NCBI GenBank assembly: GCA_002490665.1
Contig: DKUL01000057.1
Location: forward strand, 62,001 to 126,000
Direction: 5' to 3'
DNA length: 64,000 nucleotides
DNA from: Lachnospiraceae bacterium UBA7205
GTDB lineage: Bacteria > Bacillota > Clostridia > Lachnospirales > Lachnospiraceae
The position numbers and the translations under genes are program-made. Positions 1 to 7,260 of this stretch are shown one piece after another. The stretch's first letter is position 1. Each line of letters starts with the position of its first letter. The notes beneath the pieces were generated by a model. It made no database searches. It saw only the letters and a program-made list of their open reading frames with translations, and was not told the origin of the DNA.

Positions 1-309
1 ATCCGTGTCGAGGTGCAGATGTGGTATCACACTGTCGAGCAGCAGCAAAAACGCCATTCCCAGTATAAATCCCGCGGCTGCCGGTATCCATGCTATTTTG
101 CCCTGTCCGTCCGCCATCTCGATGGACGGTATCAGCAGCGACCACACGGATGCCGCCACCATCACGCCTGCCGCAAATCCCATCAGCAGCTTTTCCAGTT
201 TCCTGTTAATCTGGTTTTTCATGAAAAATACCATAGCCGAACCAAGCGTCGTGCCGATAAAGGGAATCATTACCCCTGCCGCCACGCCAATGTCCAAGTT
301 GGATTCCAT
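1..309 (-). CDS. ZIP family metal transporter, N-terminal part (cut by window edge)
   Basis: Reading leftward from the ATG at 309 gives about 103 residues that continue past the window edge. The sequence starts MESNLDIGVAAGVMIPF and has three hydrophobic stretches (roughly residues 6-30, 45-65 and 75-95). The turns GTTLGSAMVF and GFAAGVMVAASVWSLLIPSI are typical of the ZIP/ZupT-like divalent-cation permeases of Clostridia, which import zinc, iron or manganese. A strong AAGGAGGA site lies 7 bases before the ATG and fixes the start. The metal-binding helices IV and V lie outside the window, so metal specificity cannot be judged. An upstream 10-codon ORF and a dyad lie in its leader and are listed separately. 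Confidence 0.8.
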   Translation of the reverse strand, partial: MESNLDIGVAAGVMIPFIGTTLGSAMVFFMKNQINRKLEKLLMGFAAGVMVAASVWSLLIPSIEMADGQGKIAWIPAAAGFILGMAFLLLLDSVIPHLHLDTD

Positions 310-335
310 GCTACATTCCTCCTTTTTCTTCCTTA

Positions 336-368
336 TTAATATATGTATATTTCGACAATATGGAACAT
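336..368 (-). CDS. Possible 10-residue leader ORF before the ZIP transporter
   Basis: A very strong AAAAGGAGGG site sits 3 to 4 bases before an ATG at 368. That ATG opens an ORF of ten codons (MFHIVEIYIY) ending in TAA at 336-338, 27 bases before the ZIP ATG, which has its own ribosome site. The ATG lies inside a perfect 12-base palindrome, GGAACATGTTCC (363-374). The quality of the ribosome site on a non-gene start is the only evidence for translation. It could be a chance feature of an AT-rich leader. Confidence 0.3.
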   Translation of the reverse strand: MFHIVEIYIY

Positions 369-384
369 GTTCCCTCCTTTTATC

Positions 385-402
385 GGTTAGTATTTGCTAA
401 CC
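385..402. promoter_or_regulatory. Dyad GGTTAG-N6-CTAACC upstream of the ZIP transporter
   Basis: The six-base arms GGTTAG (385-390) and CTAACC (397-402) are perfect inverse repeats. The half-site resembles that of DtxR/IdeR-type metalloregulators (known from actinobacteria and some Firmicutes). A metal transporter next door makes a metal-responsive operator plausible. The spacing differs from the classical compact DtxR box, so this is inference. Confidence 0.4.
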
Positions 403-497
403 AAATGTAACTATATCACAATTAAAATGAATCCGCAACATTCTGTACCGTTTTTTCTACAAATTGTACCAGAACAAAATACTTTGTAAAACATTGC

Positions 498-526
498 TTG
501 ATGATTTTGGCAGAAAACAGTATAAT
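498..526 (+). promoter_or_regulatory. Sigma-A type promoter of the first chemoreceptor gene
   Basis: TTGATG (498-503), a 17-base spacer and TATAAT (521-526) lie about 80 bases before the ATG at 607. No sigma-28 type element is evident here. Confidence 0.65.
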
Positions 527-606
527 AGTAATAATTATATTTTTTTGTATTTCTAAGTTCAGGTTTCTTACCAAATATAAAACTCTTGAGAGGAAGGTAC
601 AGACTT

Positions 607-2484
607 ATGAAAAAAATCTTTACACAGCGGCTCTTCTACTACATGCTCGCAGCACTTGTCTTTACAATCACTGCCATTTTCGCGCTCCAGACCGTCGTCA
701 GCCAGACAAGCAATAAGGCCTTAAGCCATGAACGTCTTGAGGCGGTCAGGGAAAAGCTTGCAGCCAACGATGCAAATGTCGCACAGCTCACGGAAAACCT
801 AAGCCAGGACAACCTTGCAAAGACAAGGGCTTTTGCTGACATTCTTGCCGCGGACAAGTCCATCGCATCCGATGCCGCCAGGCTGGGCGAAATCAAGGAC
901 AGGCTTATGGTCAATGAGCTGCACGTGATTGACAAGGAGGGCATTATCACCAGCAGCACGATTGATGCCTATGTCGGATTTGACATGAAAAGCGGTGCGC
1001 AGTCCAACGCATTCATGGTGATTGTGGATGATCCCACCATAGAAATCGTACAGGAGCCGCAGGTCAATGTAGCCGAGGGAATTGTCATGCAGTATATCGG
1101 CGTGGCAAGGACTGACGCCGAAGGGCTTGTGCAGGTCGGCGTGCGCCCCGAGGTTCTGGAAAAGACGCTTGCCGGAACTGAAATCTCTGTCGTGCTCCGC
1201 GATATCGAATTTGGGGAAAAAGGCTATGTCTATGCCATAGATTCCGCAAGCGGGACAATCCTCGCACACCAGAATGCCGACCTGATTGGAAAACCTGCCG
1301 CCGAAGCAGGCTTTCCCGCAACCCTTACCGGAAGCGGAAAAGCAACGATTAACGGTGTAAGAGGTTATTACACGGCAGAAGATTACAACGGCCAGGTAAT
1401 CGGTACCTTTATGCCGTCAAGCGAATATTATTCCGGCCGCACCAGCCAGACGATTGTTGTCTCCTTAAGCATGCTGATTATCTTCAGTGTACTGCTGTTT
1501 ATGATTAACCACACGGTAGACAGCAAAATCGTGCAGGGCATCAACCGCATTTCCAATTCCATGCATGAGATTGCCGGCGGAAACTTTGACATCACGGTGG
1601 ATGAACAGGGCAATCCGGAGTTTGTCATGCTGTCTGACAGCATCAACAAAATGGTGGAAGGAATCCGCCAGAGCATTCAGGAAAATGAACAGCTGATTGT
1701 ACAGCAGAAGGAAGACATGTCACACAACCAGCTCCTGATCCAGAATGTAAAAGATGCCTGCTCAGACCTGAACCGGGTATCCGGTGAAACGCTGACAAAC
1801 GCCGACAATATCTACAACGGAACGGATGAACAGGAAAAGGCTGTCGAGGACTTAAAACAGACCATGAGCCAGCTGACTGACGAATTGAACAACAGTGTCA
1901 AGGCATCTGTCAATGTCACTGCGGCGACAGGCACAACCGCTGACAAAATACTGGAAACACAGTCCCGCATGGCGCTCTTAAAGGACTCCATGCAGAAAAT
2001 CAGCGACATGTCCATGGAAATCGAAAAAATTATCGGGGAAATCAATTCCATTGCACAGCAGACCAACATGCTTTCCCTGAATGCATCCATAGAGGCAGCG
2101 AGGGCCGGTGACATGGGAAAAGGCTTTGCCGTTGTCGCAAAGCAGGTCGGCGAGCTTGCAGCCAGAAGCGCGCAGGCGGCAAGGGAGACCAACGAGCTGA
2201 TTATGAACTCTATCCAGGCAGTTGAGAGCGGACGTGAAATCACCGACCAGACAGTCGAAGCTTTTGGAATCGTGGTAGAAAACATTGAAAAGACCGACCA
2301 TGACATTGAAGAAATTACCGGCATGGTCAGACAGAATGTTGACATTGTGTCTTATGCGGTCAGCCAAATTGACAGAATTTCCAGCGTTGTGGAGGAAAAT
2401 GTGCGTATTTCCCATAATTCCAAGCAGGTGTCCTCCAACATGGCTGACATCACAGGCAGGCTTCTGGAGATTGTAGAATCATAA
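607..2484 (+). CDS. Methyl-accepting chemotaxis protein with periplasmic sensor domain
   Basis: A 625-residue chemoreceptor. It has TM1 at about residues 8-30 and an extracytoplasmic ligand-binding domain of about 250 residues that looks like a dCache fold (conserved EKGYVYAIDSASGTILAH region). TM2 lies at about 280-302 (LSMLIIFSVLLFMI), followed by HAMP and a long coiled-coil signalling domain. The CheA/CheW-binding hairpin is visible near 478-510 (IAQQTNMLSLNASIEAARAG). The frame is open from a TTG at 586, but AGAGGAAGG sits 10 bases before the ATG at 607, so 607 is preferred. It has its own sigma-A type promoter and is followed by a second chemoreceptor gene with a separate promoter. The ligand is unknown. 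Carbohydrate-responsive taxis would suit the neighbourhood but is not shown. Confidence 0.93.
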   Translation: MKKIFTQRLFYYMLAALVFTITAIFALQTVVSQTSNKALSHERLEAVREKLAANDANVAQLTENLSQDNLAKTRAFADILAADKSIASDAARLGEIKDRLMVNELHVIDKEGIITSSTIDAYVGFDMKSGAQSNAFMVIVDDPTIEIVQEPQVNVAEGIVMQYIGVARTDAEGLVQVGVRPEVLEKTLAGTEISVVLRDIEFGEKGYVYAIDSASGTILAHQNADLIGKPAAEAGFPATLTGSGKATINGVRGYYTAEDYNGQVIGTFMPSSEYYSGRTSQTIVVSLSMLIIFSVLLFMINHTVDSKIVQGINRISNSMHEIAGGNFDITVDEQGNPEFVMLSDSINKMVEGIRQSIQENEQLIVQQKEDMSHNQLLIQNVKDACSDLNRVSGETLTNADNIYNGTDEQEKAVEDLKQTMSQLTDELNNSVKASVNVTAATGTTADKILETQSRMALLKDSMQKISDMSMEIEKIIGEINSIAQQTNMLSLNASIEAARAGDMGKGFAVVAKQVGELAARSAQAARETNELIMNSIQAVESGREITDQTVEAFGIVVENIEKTDHDIEEITGMVRQNVDIVSYAVSQIDRISSVVEENVRISHNSKQVSSNMADITGRLLEIVES

Positions 2485-2529
2485 TATCATAAAAAATTTA
2501 ACAAAAAAGCAAACTTAAGTGGGAAAACA

Positions 2530-2559
2530 TTGGACAAAATAAATAAATAGAGGTATAAT
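2530..2559 (+). promoter_or_regulatory. Promoter of the second chemoreceptor gene
   Basis: TTGGAC (2530-2535), an 18-base spacer and TATAAT (2554-2559). The predicted transcript has an unusually long leader of about 200 bases before the start at 2765. Confidence 0.6.
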
Positions 2560-2579
2560 TTTAATAGTTATTTTATTTG

Positions 2580-2712
2580 TTTATCTGCCCTAAGCACGAA
2601 AGTTATCCAACAGTTCTAACTATTTAGTACCATACCTTGATTTTTGGTATCCGTAAAGGCATAAATGAAACACGCCCGTGTACTGAACAGTTTCATGTAG
2701 TTTTATGCGCAG
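2580..2712 (+). promoter_or_regulatory. Structured 5' leader of the second chemoreceptor, class unknown
   Basis: The leader can form TACC/GGTA (2632-2650 area). It can also form a longer stem pairing GCATAAA-TGAAAC (about 2658-2671) with GTTTCA-N5-TTTTATGC (about 2690-2708). Chemoreceptor genes in Clostridia often carry c-di-GMP riboswitches, but I do not see the conserved GEMM-I or GEMM-II cores here. It may be an unassigned regulatory leader or simply a long untranslated region. Confidence 0.35.
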
Positions 2713-2764
2713 AAGGAATAAGCAAATATATGCAACAAATACCAGAACAAGGAGAATGAGTACT

Positions 2765-4474
2765 ATGTTAAAAAAACTAAACAACCTACAAATCAGAGAC
2801 CGGCTCACAAGAGCCTTTATCACCGTTGCCTGCATCCTGACGGTTGTCTCAGCCGTTATACTAATCACAATGATTATTATGTCGCGTGTTTACGCCGCAA
2901 CGGTCGTTGACTATGGATTTGCGCAGGGCGATATCGGAAGGGCGATGGCGCAGTTTGCCGACACCCGCTCCGCAATGCGCGGTATTATCGGCTATGATGA
3001 CCAGGACGCAATCGATACCCTGCTTAGTAACCGCAATACATACAAGGAAAGCTTTACAAAGGAGTTTAACAGCCTTGAATCGGCGATGGTTACAGCAGAA
3101 AACAAGAAATTATACAATGACGTGAAATCCAAGCTTGCCGATTACTGGGTTCTTGAGGAGGAAATCATCAACCAGGGTGCCACGACCGACCGTGAGCAGT
3201 GCAAGATTGCACAGGACAAGGCGCTTGGCGAGCTTGCTCCCATGTACAATGAAATCTATGATGAGCTGACACAGATTATGGACGTCAAGGTAGAGAAAGG
3301 ACAGCAGGTGTCCAGTCTCCTTACAATGGTTGTTATCGGACTTACCGTAATTATTATCGTTATCATCACAAGCTCCATTATCTTTGCGCTTTCACTTGGA
3401 AAGGGCATTGCGAACAGTATTGCAGAACCCCTGGACAAGCTCCGTGACCGTCTGGATACCTTTGCAAAGGGTGACCTCGGTTCACCGTTCCCGACAGTCG
3501 ACACAAAGGATGAGCTTGCCGAGATGGTTTCCGTCTCAACCAACATGGCTTCCACGCTCCAGTTTATTATCCAGGACGTAGGAAATATCCTGAATGCCAT
3601 GGCATCTGCCGACTTCACTGTCAGAAGCCATGACAAGACCAAATATATAGGCGACTTCGAGATGATGCTGACTTCCATGGAACAGCTGAAGCGGCAGATG
3701 GTTGAAACCCTCCAGTCTGTCAGCGAAGCATCCTCACAGGTAAACGCAGGTGCAAGCAACCTGGCTGACGCGGCACAGAACCTTGCAGAGGGCGCAACCG
3801 ACCAGGCAGGCGCCGTCGAGGAAATGCAGGCAACCATCACAACAATCTCCGACGACATCATGGCTACTGCAAACCAGGCAGGCGATTCTTACAATCAGGC
3901 ACGTACCTACGCCGACGAAGCGGAGCGCAGCCATAGGGAAATGAAGGCAATGATGGAGGCAATGTCCCGCATCAACGATGCCTCCCAGCAGGTGGGTAAC
4001 ATCATTTCCGAGATCGAGGACATCGCGTCACAGACAAACCTCCTCTCCCTGAATGCTTCCATCGAGGCAGCAAGAGCCGGTGAAGCCGGAAGGGGATTCG
4101 CAGTCGTTGCAGACCAGATTCGCCAGCTTGCGGAACAGAGTGCAAACTCCGCGGCAGAAACCAGAACATTAATTGAGACTTCCTTAAGTGCGATTGCTGA
4201 CGGAAGCAAGACAGTGGATATTGTCAATGCATCCATTGACCGCGTTGTGGAAGGTATCGAGATTATTGCAAAATCTTCCAAGTCCATTAGTGAGATGGCA
4301 AACGAACAGGCAGAGGCGATGAAACAGACCGAAATCGGCGTCAACCAGATTTCCGAGGTTGTACAGTCCAATTCCGCTACTGCACAGGAAGCTTCCGCTA
4401 CAAGCGAAGAGCTGTCAGCGCAGGCAACAACGCTCGATTCCCTGATTAGCAAATTCCAGCTGCCAACCTTATAA
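2765..4474 (+). CDS. Methyl-accepting chemotaxis protein, four-helix-bundle sensor type
   Basis: A 569-residue chemoreceptor with TM1 at about residues 17-40, a short helical extracytoplasmic domain of about 145 residues (4HB/CHASE3-like by length and helicity) and TM2 at about 186-210. A HAMP segment containing FAKGDLGSPFPTVDTKDEL follows, then a second HAMP-like stretch and the signalling domain. The hairpin IASQTNLLSLNASIEAARAG is at about 418-440 and AVVADQIRQLAEQSANSA follows it. The start is ambiguous. AAGGAG ends at 2754, which places the ATG at 2765 at 10 bases, whereas the ATG at 2756 would have almost no spacing, so 2765 is preferred. The gene ends just before a bidirectional terminator. 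Confidence 0.93.
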   Translation: MLKKLNNLQIRDRLTRAFITVACILTVVSAVILITMIIMSRVYAATVVDYGFAQGDIGRAMAQFADTRSAMRGIIGYDDQDAIDTLLSNRNTYKESFTKEFNSLESAMVTAENKKLYNDVKSKLADYWVLEEEIINQGATTDREQCKIAQDKALGELAPMYNEIYDELTQIMDVKVEKGQQVSSLLTMVVIGLTVIIIVIITSSIIFALSLGKGIANSIAEPLDKLRDRLDTFAKGDLGSPFPTVDTKDELAEMVSVSTNMASTLQFIIQDVGNILNAMASADFTVRSHDKTKYIGDFEMMLTSMEQLKRQMVETLQSVSEASSQVNAGASNLADAAQNLAEGATDQAGAVEEMQATITTISDDIMATANQAGDSYNQARTYADEAERSHREMKAMMEAMSRINDASQQVGNIISEIEDIASQTNLLSLNASIEAARAGEAGRGFAVVADQIRQLAEQSANSAAETRTLIETSLSAIADGSKTVDIVNASIDRVVEGIEIIAKSSKSISEMANEQAEAMKQTEIGVNQISEVVQSNSATAQEASATSEELSAQATTLDSLISKFQLPTL

Positions 4475-4489
4475 AGAAAATATATACAT

Positions 4490-4519
4490 AAAAAACCGAT
4501 GCAATGCATCGGTTTTTTT
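4490..4519. terminator. Bidirectional rho-independent terminator
   Basis: The arms ACCGATGC and GCATCGGT enclose the loop AAT and are flanked by A6 and T7 tracts. The hairpin therefore works in both directions between the converging chemoreceptor and esterase genes. The esterase stop codon overlaps its edge. Confidence 0.9.
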
Positions 4520-5219
4520 ATGTATGAACTTCCAACAGCAGCTCTTTGTAAATCCCGCCCAGCTCACGCAGTCCCCGCGCAATGAGCCCGGCATACATCA
4601 CGGCGCCCTCATAGCGCAGATGCGTATTGTCCAGCTTGCCCTCAGGATAATTTTTGTACAGGTTCTTGTCAAAATACATATACCACCTTCTGCTGCCCGG
4701 CTCGCCTGCCTTTTTCAGCTCGCAGCGGCTCATGCTGTACAGGTCGACCAGCGCTACATGATTCTTCTCCGCCGTCTGCTTCATTGCCGCCACATAGTCG
4801 GAATGCGCCCCCATCCCAAGATGCTTCTCATCCACAAAGCACCTGCGTTCCAGCGGTGTTATCAGAACCGGACAGGCATTGTGCTTGCGCGCCACATTGA
4901 CATATGTTTCAAGGTTTTCCATATATGTCGAAAACGGTTCCGTATAGCGTGCGGGGTCTTCGCTTTTCTCATCATTGTGCCCAAACTGGATAAACAAAAA
5001 ATCTCCCTCGCCAATCTGACTGTCTATCACGGCAAGCCTGCCTTCATCCATGAAGCTTTTGGTGCTCCTGCCGTTTTTGGCGTGGTTACAGACCACCACG
5101 CCCTCCCTTACGTACAGGGGAAATACCTGACCGATACCAGTCTGAGGATATGTTGTGATGTCGTTTGTCTGCACCGTCGAGTCGGCTGCCCAAAAAATCC
5201 GAACTGTATTCTTTTCCAT
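4518..5219 (-). CDS. SGNH/GDSL esterase, rhamnogalacturonan acetylesterase-like (CE12)
   Basis: A 233-residue hydrolase without signal peptide, so probably cytoplasmic. Block I is AADSTVQ with nucleophile Ser14, where the canonical G of GDS is replaced by A. Block III is GHND (80-83) and block V is DNTH with Asp197 and His200, so the Ser-His-Asp set is complete. CE12 enzymes remove O-acetyl groups from rhamnogalacturonan, as Bacillus YesT and YxiM do. Downstream of a sugar ABC importer it would deacetylate imported pectic oligosaccharides. Its start has a GGGGGAG site 7 bases away. A terminator separates it from the permease gene, so it depends on read-through or its own promoter. Assignment to CE12 rests on motifs and context. 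Confidence 0.85.
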   Translation of the reverse strand: MEKNTVRIFWAADSTVQTNDITTYPQTGIGQVFPLYVREGVVVCNHAKNGRSTKSFMDEGRLAVIDSQIGEGDFLFIQFGHNDEKSEDPARYTEPFSTYMENLETYVNVARKHNACPVLITPLERRCFVDEKHLGMGAHSDYVAAMKQTAEKNHVALVDLYSMSRCELKKAGEPGSRRWYMYFDKNLYKNYPEGKLDNTHLRYEGAVMYAGLIARGLRELGGIYKELLLEVHT

Positions 5220-5242
5220 GATAATGCTCCCCCTTCTTTTGA

Positions 5243-5270
5243 AAAAAGAGAAACTTTCGTTTCTCTTTTT
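5243..5270 (-). terminator. Terminator between the ABC permease genes and the esterase
   Basis: A 12-base perfect stem, AAAAAGAGAAAC (5243-5254) with GTTTCTCTTTTT (5259-5270) and loop TTTC. It ends in a U-rich tract on both strands. Placed between permease and esterase it should lower esterase expression relative to the transporter. Confidence 0.85.
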
Positions 5271-5286
5271 CGTTTTTTATGTATAC

Positions 5287-6150
5287 TTATTCTTTTACCG
5301 CTCCGATATTCACGCCTTTTACGAAATACTTCTGCAAGAACGGATACAATATCATGAAAGGAAGAATTGCCGAGATAATACCCGCATTGTACAGCGTACT
5401 CTGCGATACCTTATATCCCGTAATCGGGGTATCACCATCCATAATCATATTTCTCAGCTTATACTGGAAATTAACCTGAAGGGGATCTGTAATATAAATT
5501 TTAACCGTTGAGTAATCATTCCACACTGTTACTGCGAACATCAATCCGATGGATGCAAGCGCCGCCTTGGAAAGCGGGAGCACGATCTTGAAAAAGATTC
5601 CCATCGGCGAACATCCGTCAATCTTTGCCGCCTCGTACAGCGAACCGGGGATGCCTTCAAAAAAGTTCCGCATCAATACTAAGTTGTACACATTCATACC
5701 ATGCTTTACAACCAGAAGCCACCAGTTGTTTACCAGTCCCAGTCTCCTCATTACCAGGTATTCCGGAATCATACCGCCCGAGAAAATCATGGTAAAGAGC
5801 AGGATATATGCGAATATACTGCGCCCGGGCATTTCAAACTGGACAAGCACATATCCGCCGAGTGTTGATAATACCAGACCTAACAGGGTTCCAAGTATCG
5901 TACTGACGACAGAGATAATAAACGGCATATACAACTGCTGCGTTCCGATAATCGTCTTATAGCCGTCCAGCGTAAACGAGTTAGGCCACAGCATAAACTG
6001 ATACACGCCAACCTTGTTGAAGGAATCCACAACAACCTTCCAGATCGGGACAATGATGACCAGTCCGATCAAAATGAACACGATATAATTCACAACATCA
6101 AATACATGCAGCTTATCGCTGGGCTTTTTGCTAACCATTTCTTTTGCCAT
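5287..6150 (-). CDS. Carbohydrate ABC transporter permease (LplC/YtcP type)
   Basis: A 287-residue inner-membrane permease with six predicted membrane helices. The cytoplasmic EAA loop reads GSLYEAAKIDGCSPMGIFFK, where the MsmX/MsmK-like ATPase docks. The family ending PFLQKYFVKGVNIGAVKE is present. An in-frame GTG at 6156 sits directly against AGGAGG. The ATG at 6150 is spaced 7 bases from it and is the likely start. That ribosome site overlaps the stop of the upstream permease, so the two are translationally linked. In Bacillus these permeases (LplC, YtcP, YesQ) take up uronic or rhamnogalacturonan oligosaccharides. No ATPase gene is nearby, as is usual for this subfamily. Confidence 0.93.
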   Translation of the reverse strand: MAKEMVSKKPSDKLHVFDVVNYIVFILIGLVIIVPIWKVVVDSFNKVGVYQFMLWPNSFTLDGYKTIIGTQQLYMPFIISVVSTILGTLLGLVLSTLGGYVLVQFEMPGRSIFAYILLFTMIFSGGMIPEYLVMRRLGLVNNWWLLVVKHGMNVYNLVLMRNFFEGIPGSLYEAAKIDGCSPMGIFFKIVLPLSKAALASIGLMFAVTVWNDYSTVKIYITDPLQVNFQYKLRNMIMDGDTPITGYKVSQSTLYNAGIISAILPFMILYPFLQKYFVKGVNIGAVKE

Positions 6151-6161
6151 ATCCACACCTC

Positions 6162-7124
6162 CTAGACAATACCGCGACCGCGGACTTTCTTGCTCACATG
6201 GTTACATGCCAGCACAAGAACGCATCCCACAAGGGAACGGAACAGACCCACAGCCGTCGAATAACCATAGTTTGGCAGTGCAATCGCAAAAGTCTGGCGG
6301 TAAATATATGTGGCGATAACGTCAGAAACCTCAAACACTGCGTTGTTGTAAAGTACGAATACGGACTCAAACAGGTTCATAACCTTTGCAAGGTTCAGAA
6401 TCAATACAGTGATAATCGTGTTGGACAGTGCAGGCAGTGTGACGAAACGAATCTTCTGCATACGGGTCGCACCGTCAATGTCCGCCGCCTCATACAGCTC
6501 CGGATTGATACCGGACAGCGTTGCCAGATAGATGATGGTTCCCCATCCTGTTTCCTTCCATACCTGGATAAACCAGTAAATCGGACGCCACCACGCCGTA
6601 CTTGCCAGGAAATAAATGTTCTTGTCAGCCTCCTTCAGGATACCCCAGTCCCTCAGAATACCGTTTACCATACCCGTGCTGGACGGAGACAGGAACAAGC
6701 TGAAGATGGATGCCACCACTGCCCATGACATAAAGTGGGGCAGATAGATAACCGTCTGCAATGTTTTCTTCGCAAACAGATTTTTCATCTCATTCAGGAA
6801 AATAGATACCACAACCGCCGAGATATTCGTCAGAAGCAGATTCGCGATACTCAGCTCCAATGTATTCCAGAACGCTGTCCAGAATGCCTGTGTGGAAAAC
6901 ATCTTGGTAAAGTGTGCCAGACCGACAAATGTTTTTGGTCCTACCGGCTTATAGTCATAGAATGCATAGCGCACACCAAGCATCGGCCAGTAATGCATAA
7001 TCAGCAAAAATATCAGTACTGGCAAAAACATGATGTAGTATCCCCTGTTATTCCATATACGGAGTCCGAGCGGTTTCTCGCGGACTTCTACGCCACCGGA
7101 GGTTACGACTTTTTTCTTACTCAT
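6162..7124 (-). CDS. Carbohydrate ABC transporter permease (LplB/YteP type)
   Basis: A 320-residue integral membrane protein, the partner of the following permease. It has a cytoplasmic N-terminus, six helices and the EAA loop ELYEAADIDGATRMQKIRF near residues 220-240. The N-terminal pattern YYIMFLPVLIFLLIMHYWPM is characteristic of LplB/YteP proteins. It is the second gene of the transporter operon, after the binding protein and an intergenic hairpin. The substrate is inferred from context (a CE12 esterase and a pectinase in the same window) to be a pectin-derived oligosaccharide. Confidence 0.93.
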   Translation of the reverse strand: MSKKKVVTSGGVEVREKPLGLRIWNNRGYYIMFLPVLIFLLIMHYWPMLGVRYAFYDYKPVGPKTFVGLAHFTKMFSTQAFWTAFWNTLELSIANLLLTNISAVVVSIFLNEMKNLFAKKTLQTVIYLPHFMSWAVVASIFSLFLSPSSTGMVNGILRDWGILKEADKNIYFLASTAWWRPIYWFIQVWKETGWGTIIYLATLSGINPELYEAADIDGATRMQKIRFVTLPALSNTIITVLILNLAKVMNLFESVFVLYNNAVFEVSDVIATYIYRQTFAIALPNYGYSTAVGLFRSLVGCVLVLACNHVSKKVRGRGIV

Positions 7125-7185
7125 ACCGTTCTCTTCCTTTCTTTATATCACTTTTTTGTGACCGGACAGAACGGCCACTGATAAT

Positions 7186-7217
7186 TTACGCTTCTGCCTG
7201 TTTAGACAGAAGCGTAA
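7186..7217. other. Intercistronic hairpin between binding-protein and permease genes
   Basis: The arms TTACGCTTCTG (7186-7196) and CAGAAGCGTAA (7207-7217) form an 11-base perfect stem with a 10-base loop and no U-tract on the coding strand. Such hairpins commonly protect the 3' end of the abundant binding-protein message after processing, or attenuate the permease genes. The role is inferred from position. Confidence 0.7.
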
Positions 7218-7260
7218 TAACCTTTCGTGTAGAACTCGTCGTGCTGTTTACCTGATGGAA

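Noticed and set aside
2580..2760. c-di-GMP riboswitch before the second chemoreceptor
   Set aside because: The conserved GEMM-I and GEMM-II core sequences are not visible.
4524..5357. 277-codon plus-strand ORF opposite the esterase
   Set aside because: It is the antisense shadow of a gene with a complete SGNH triad and good ribosome site.
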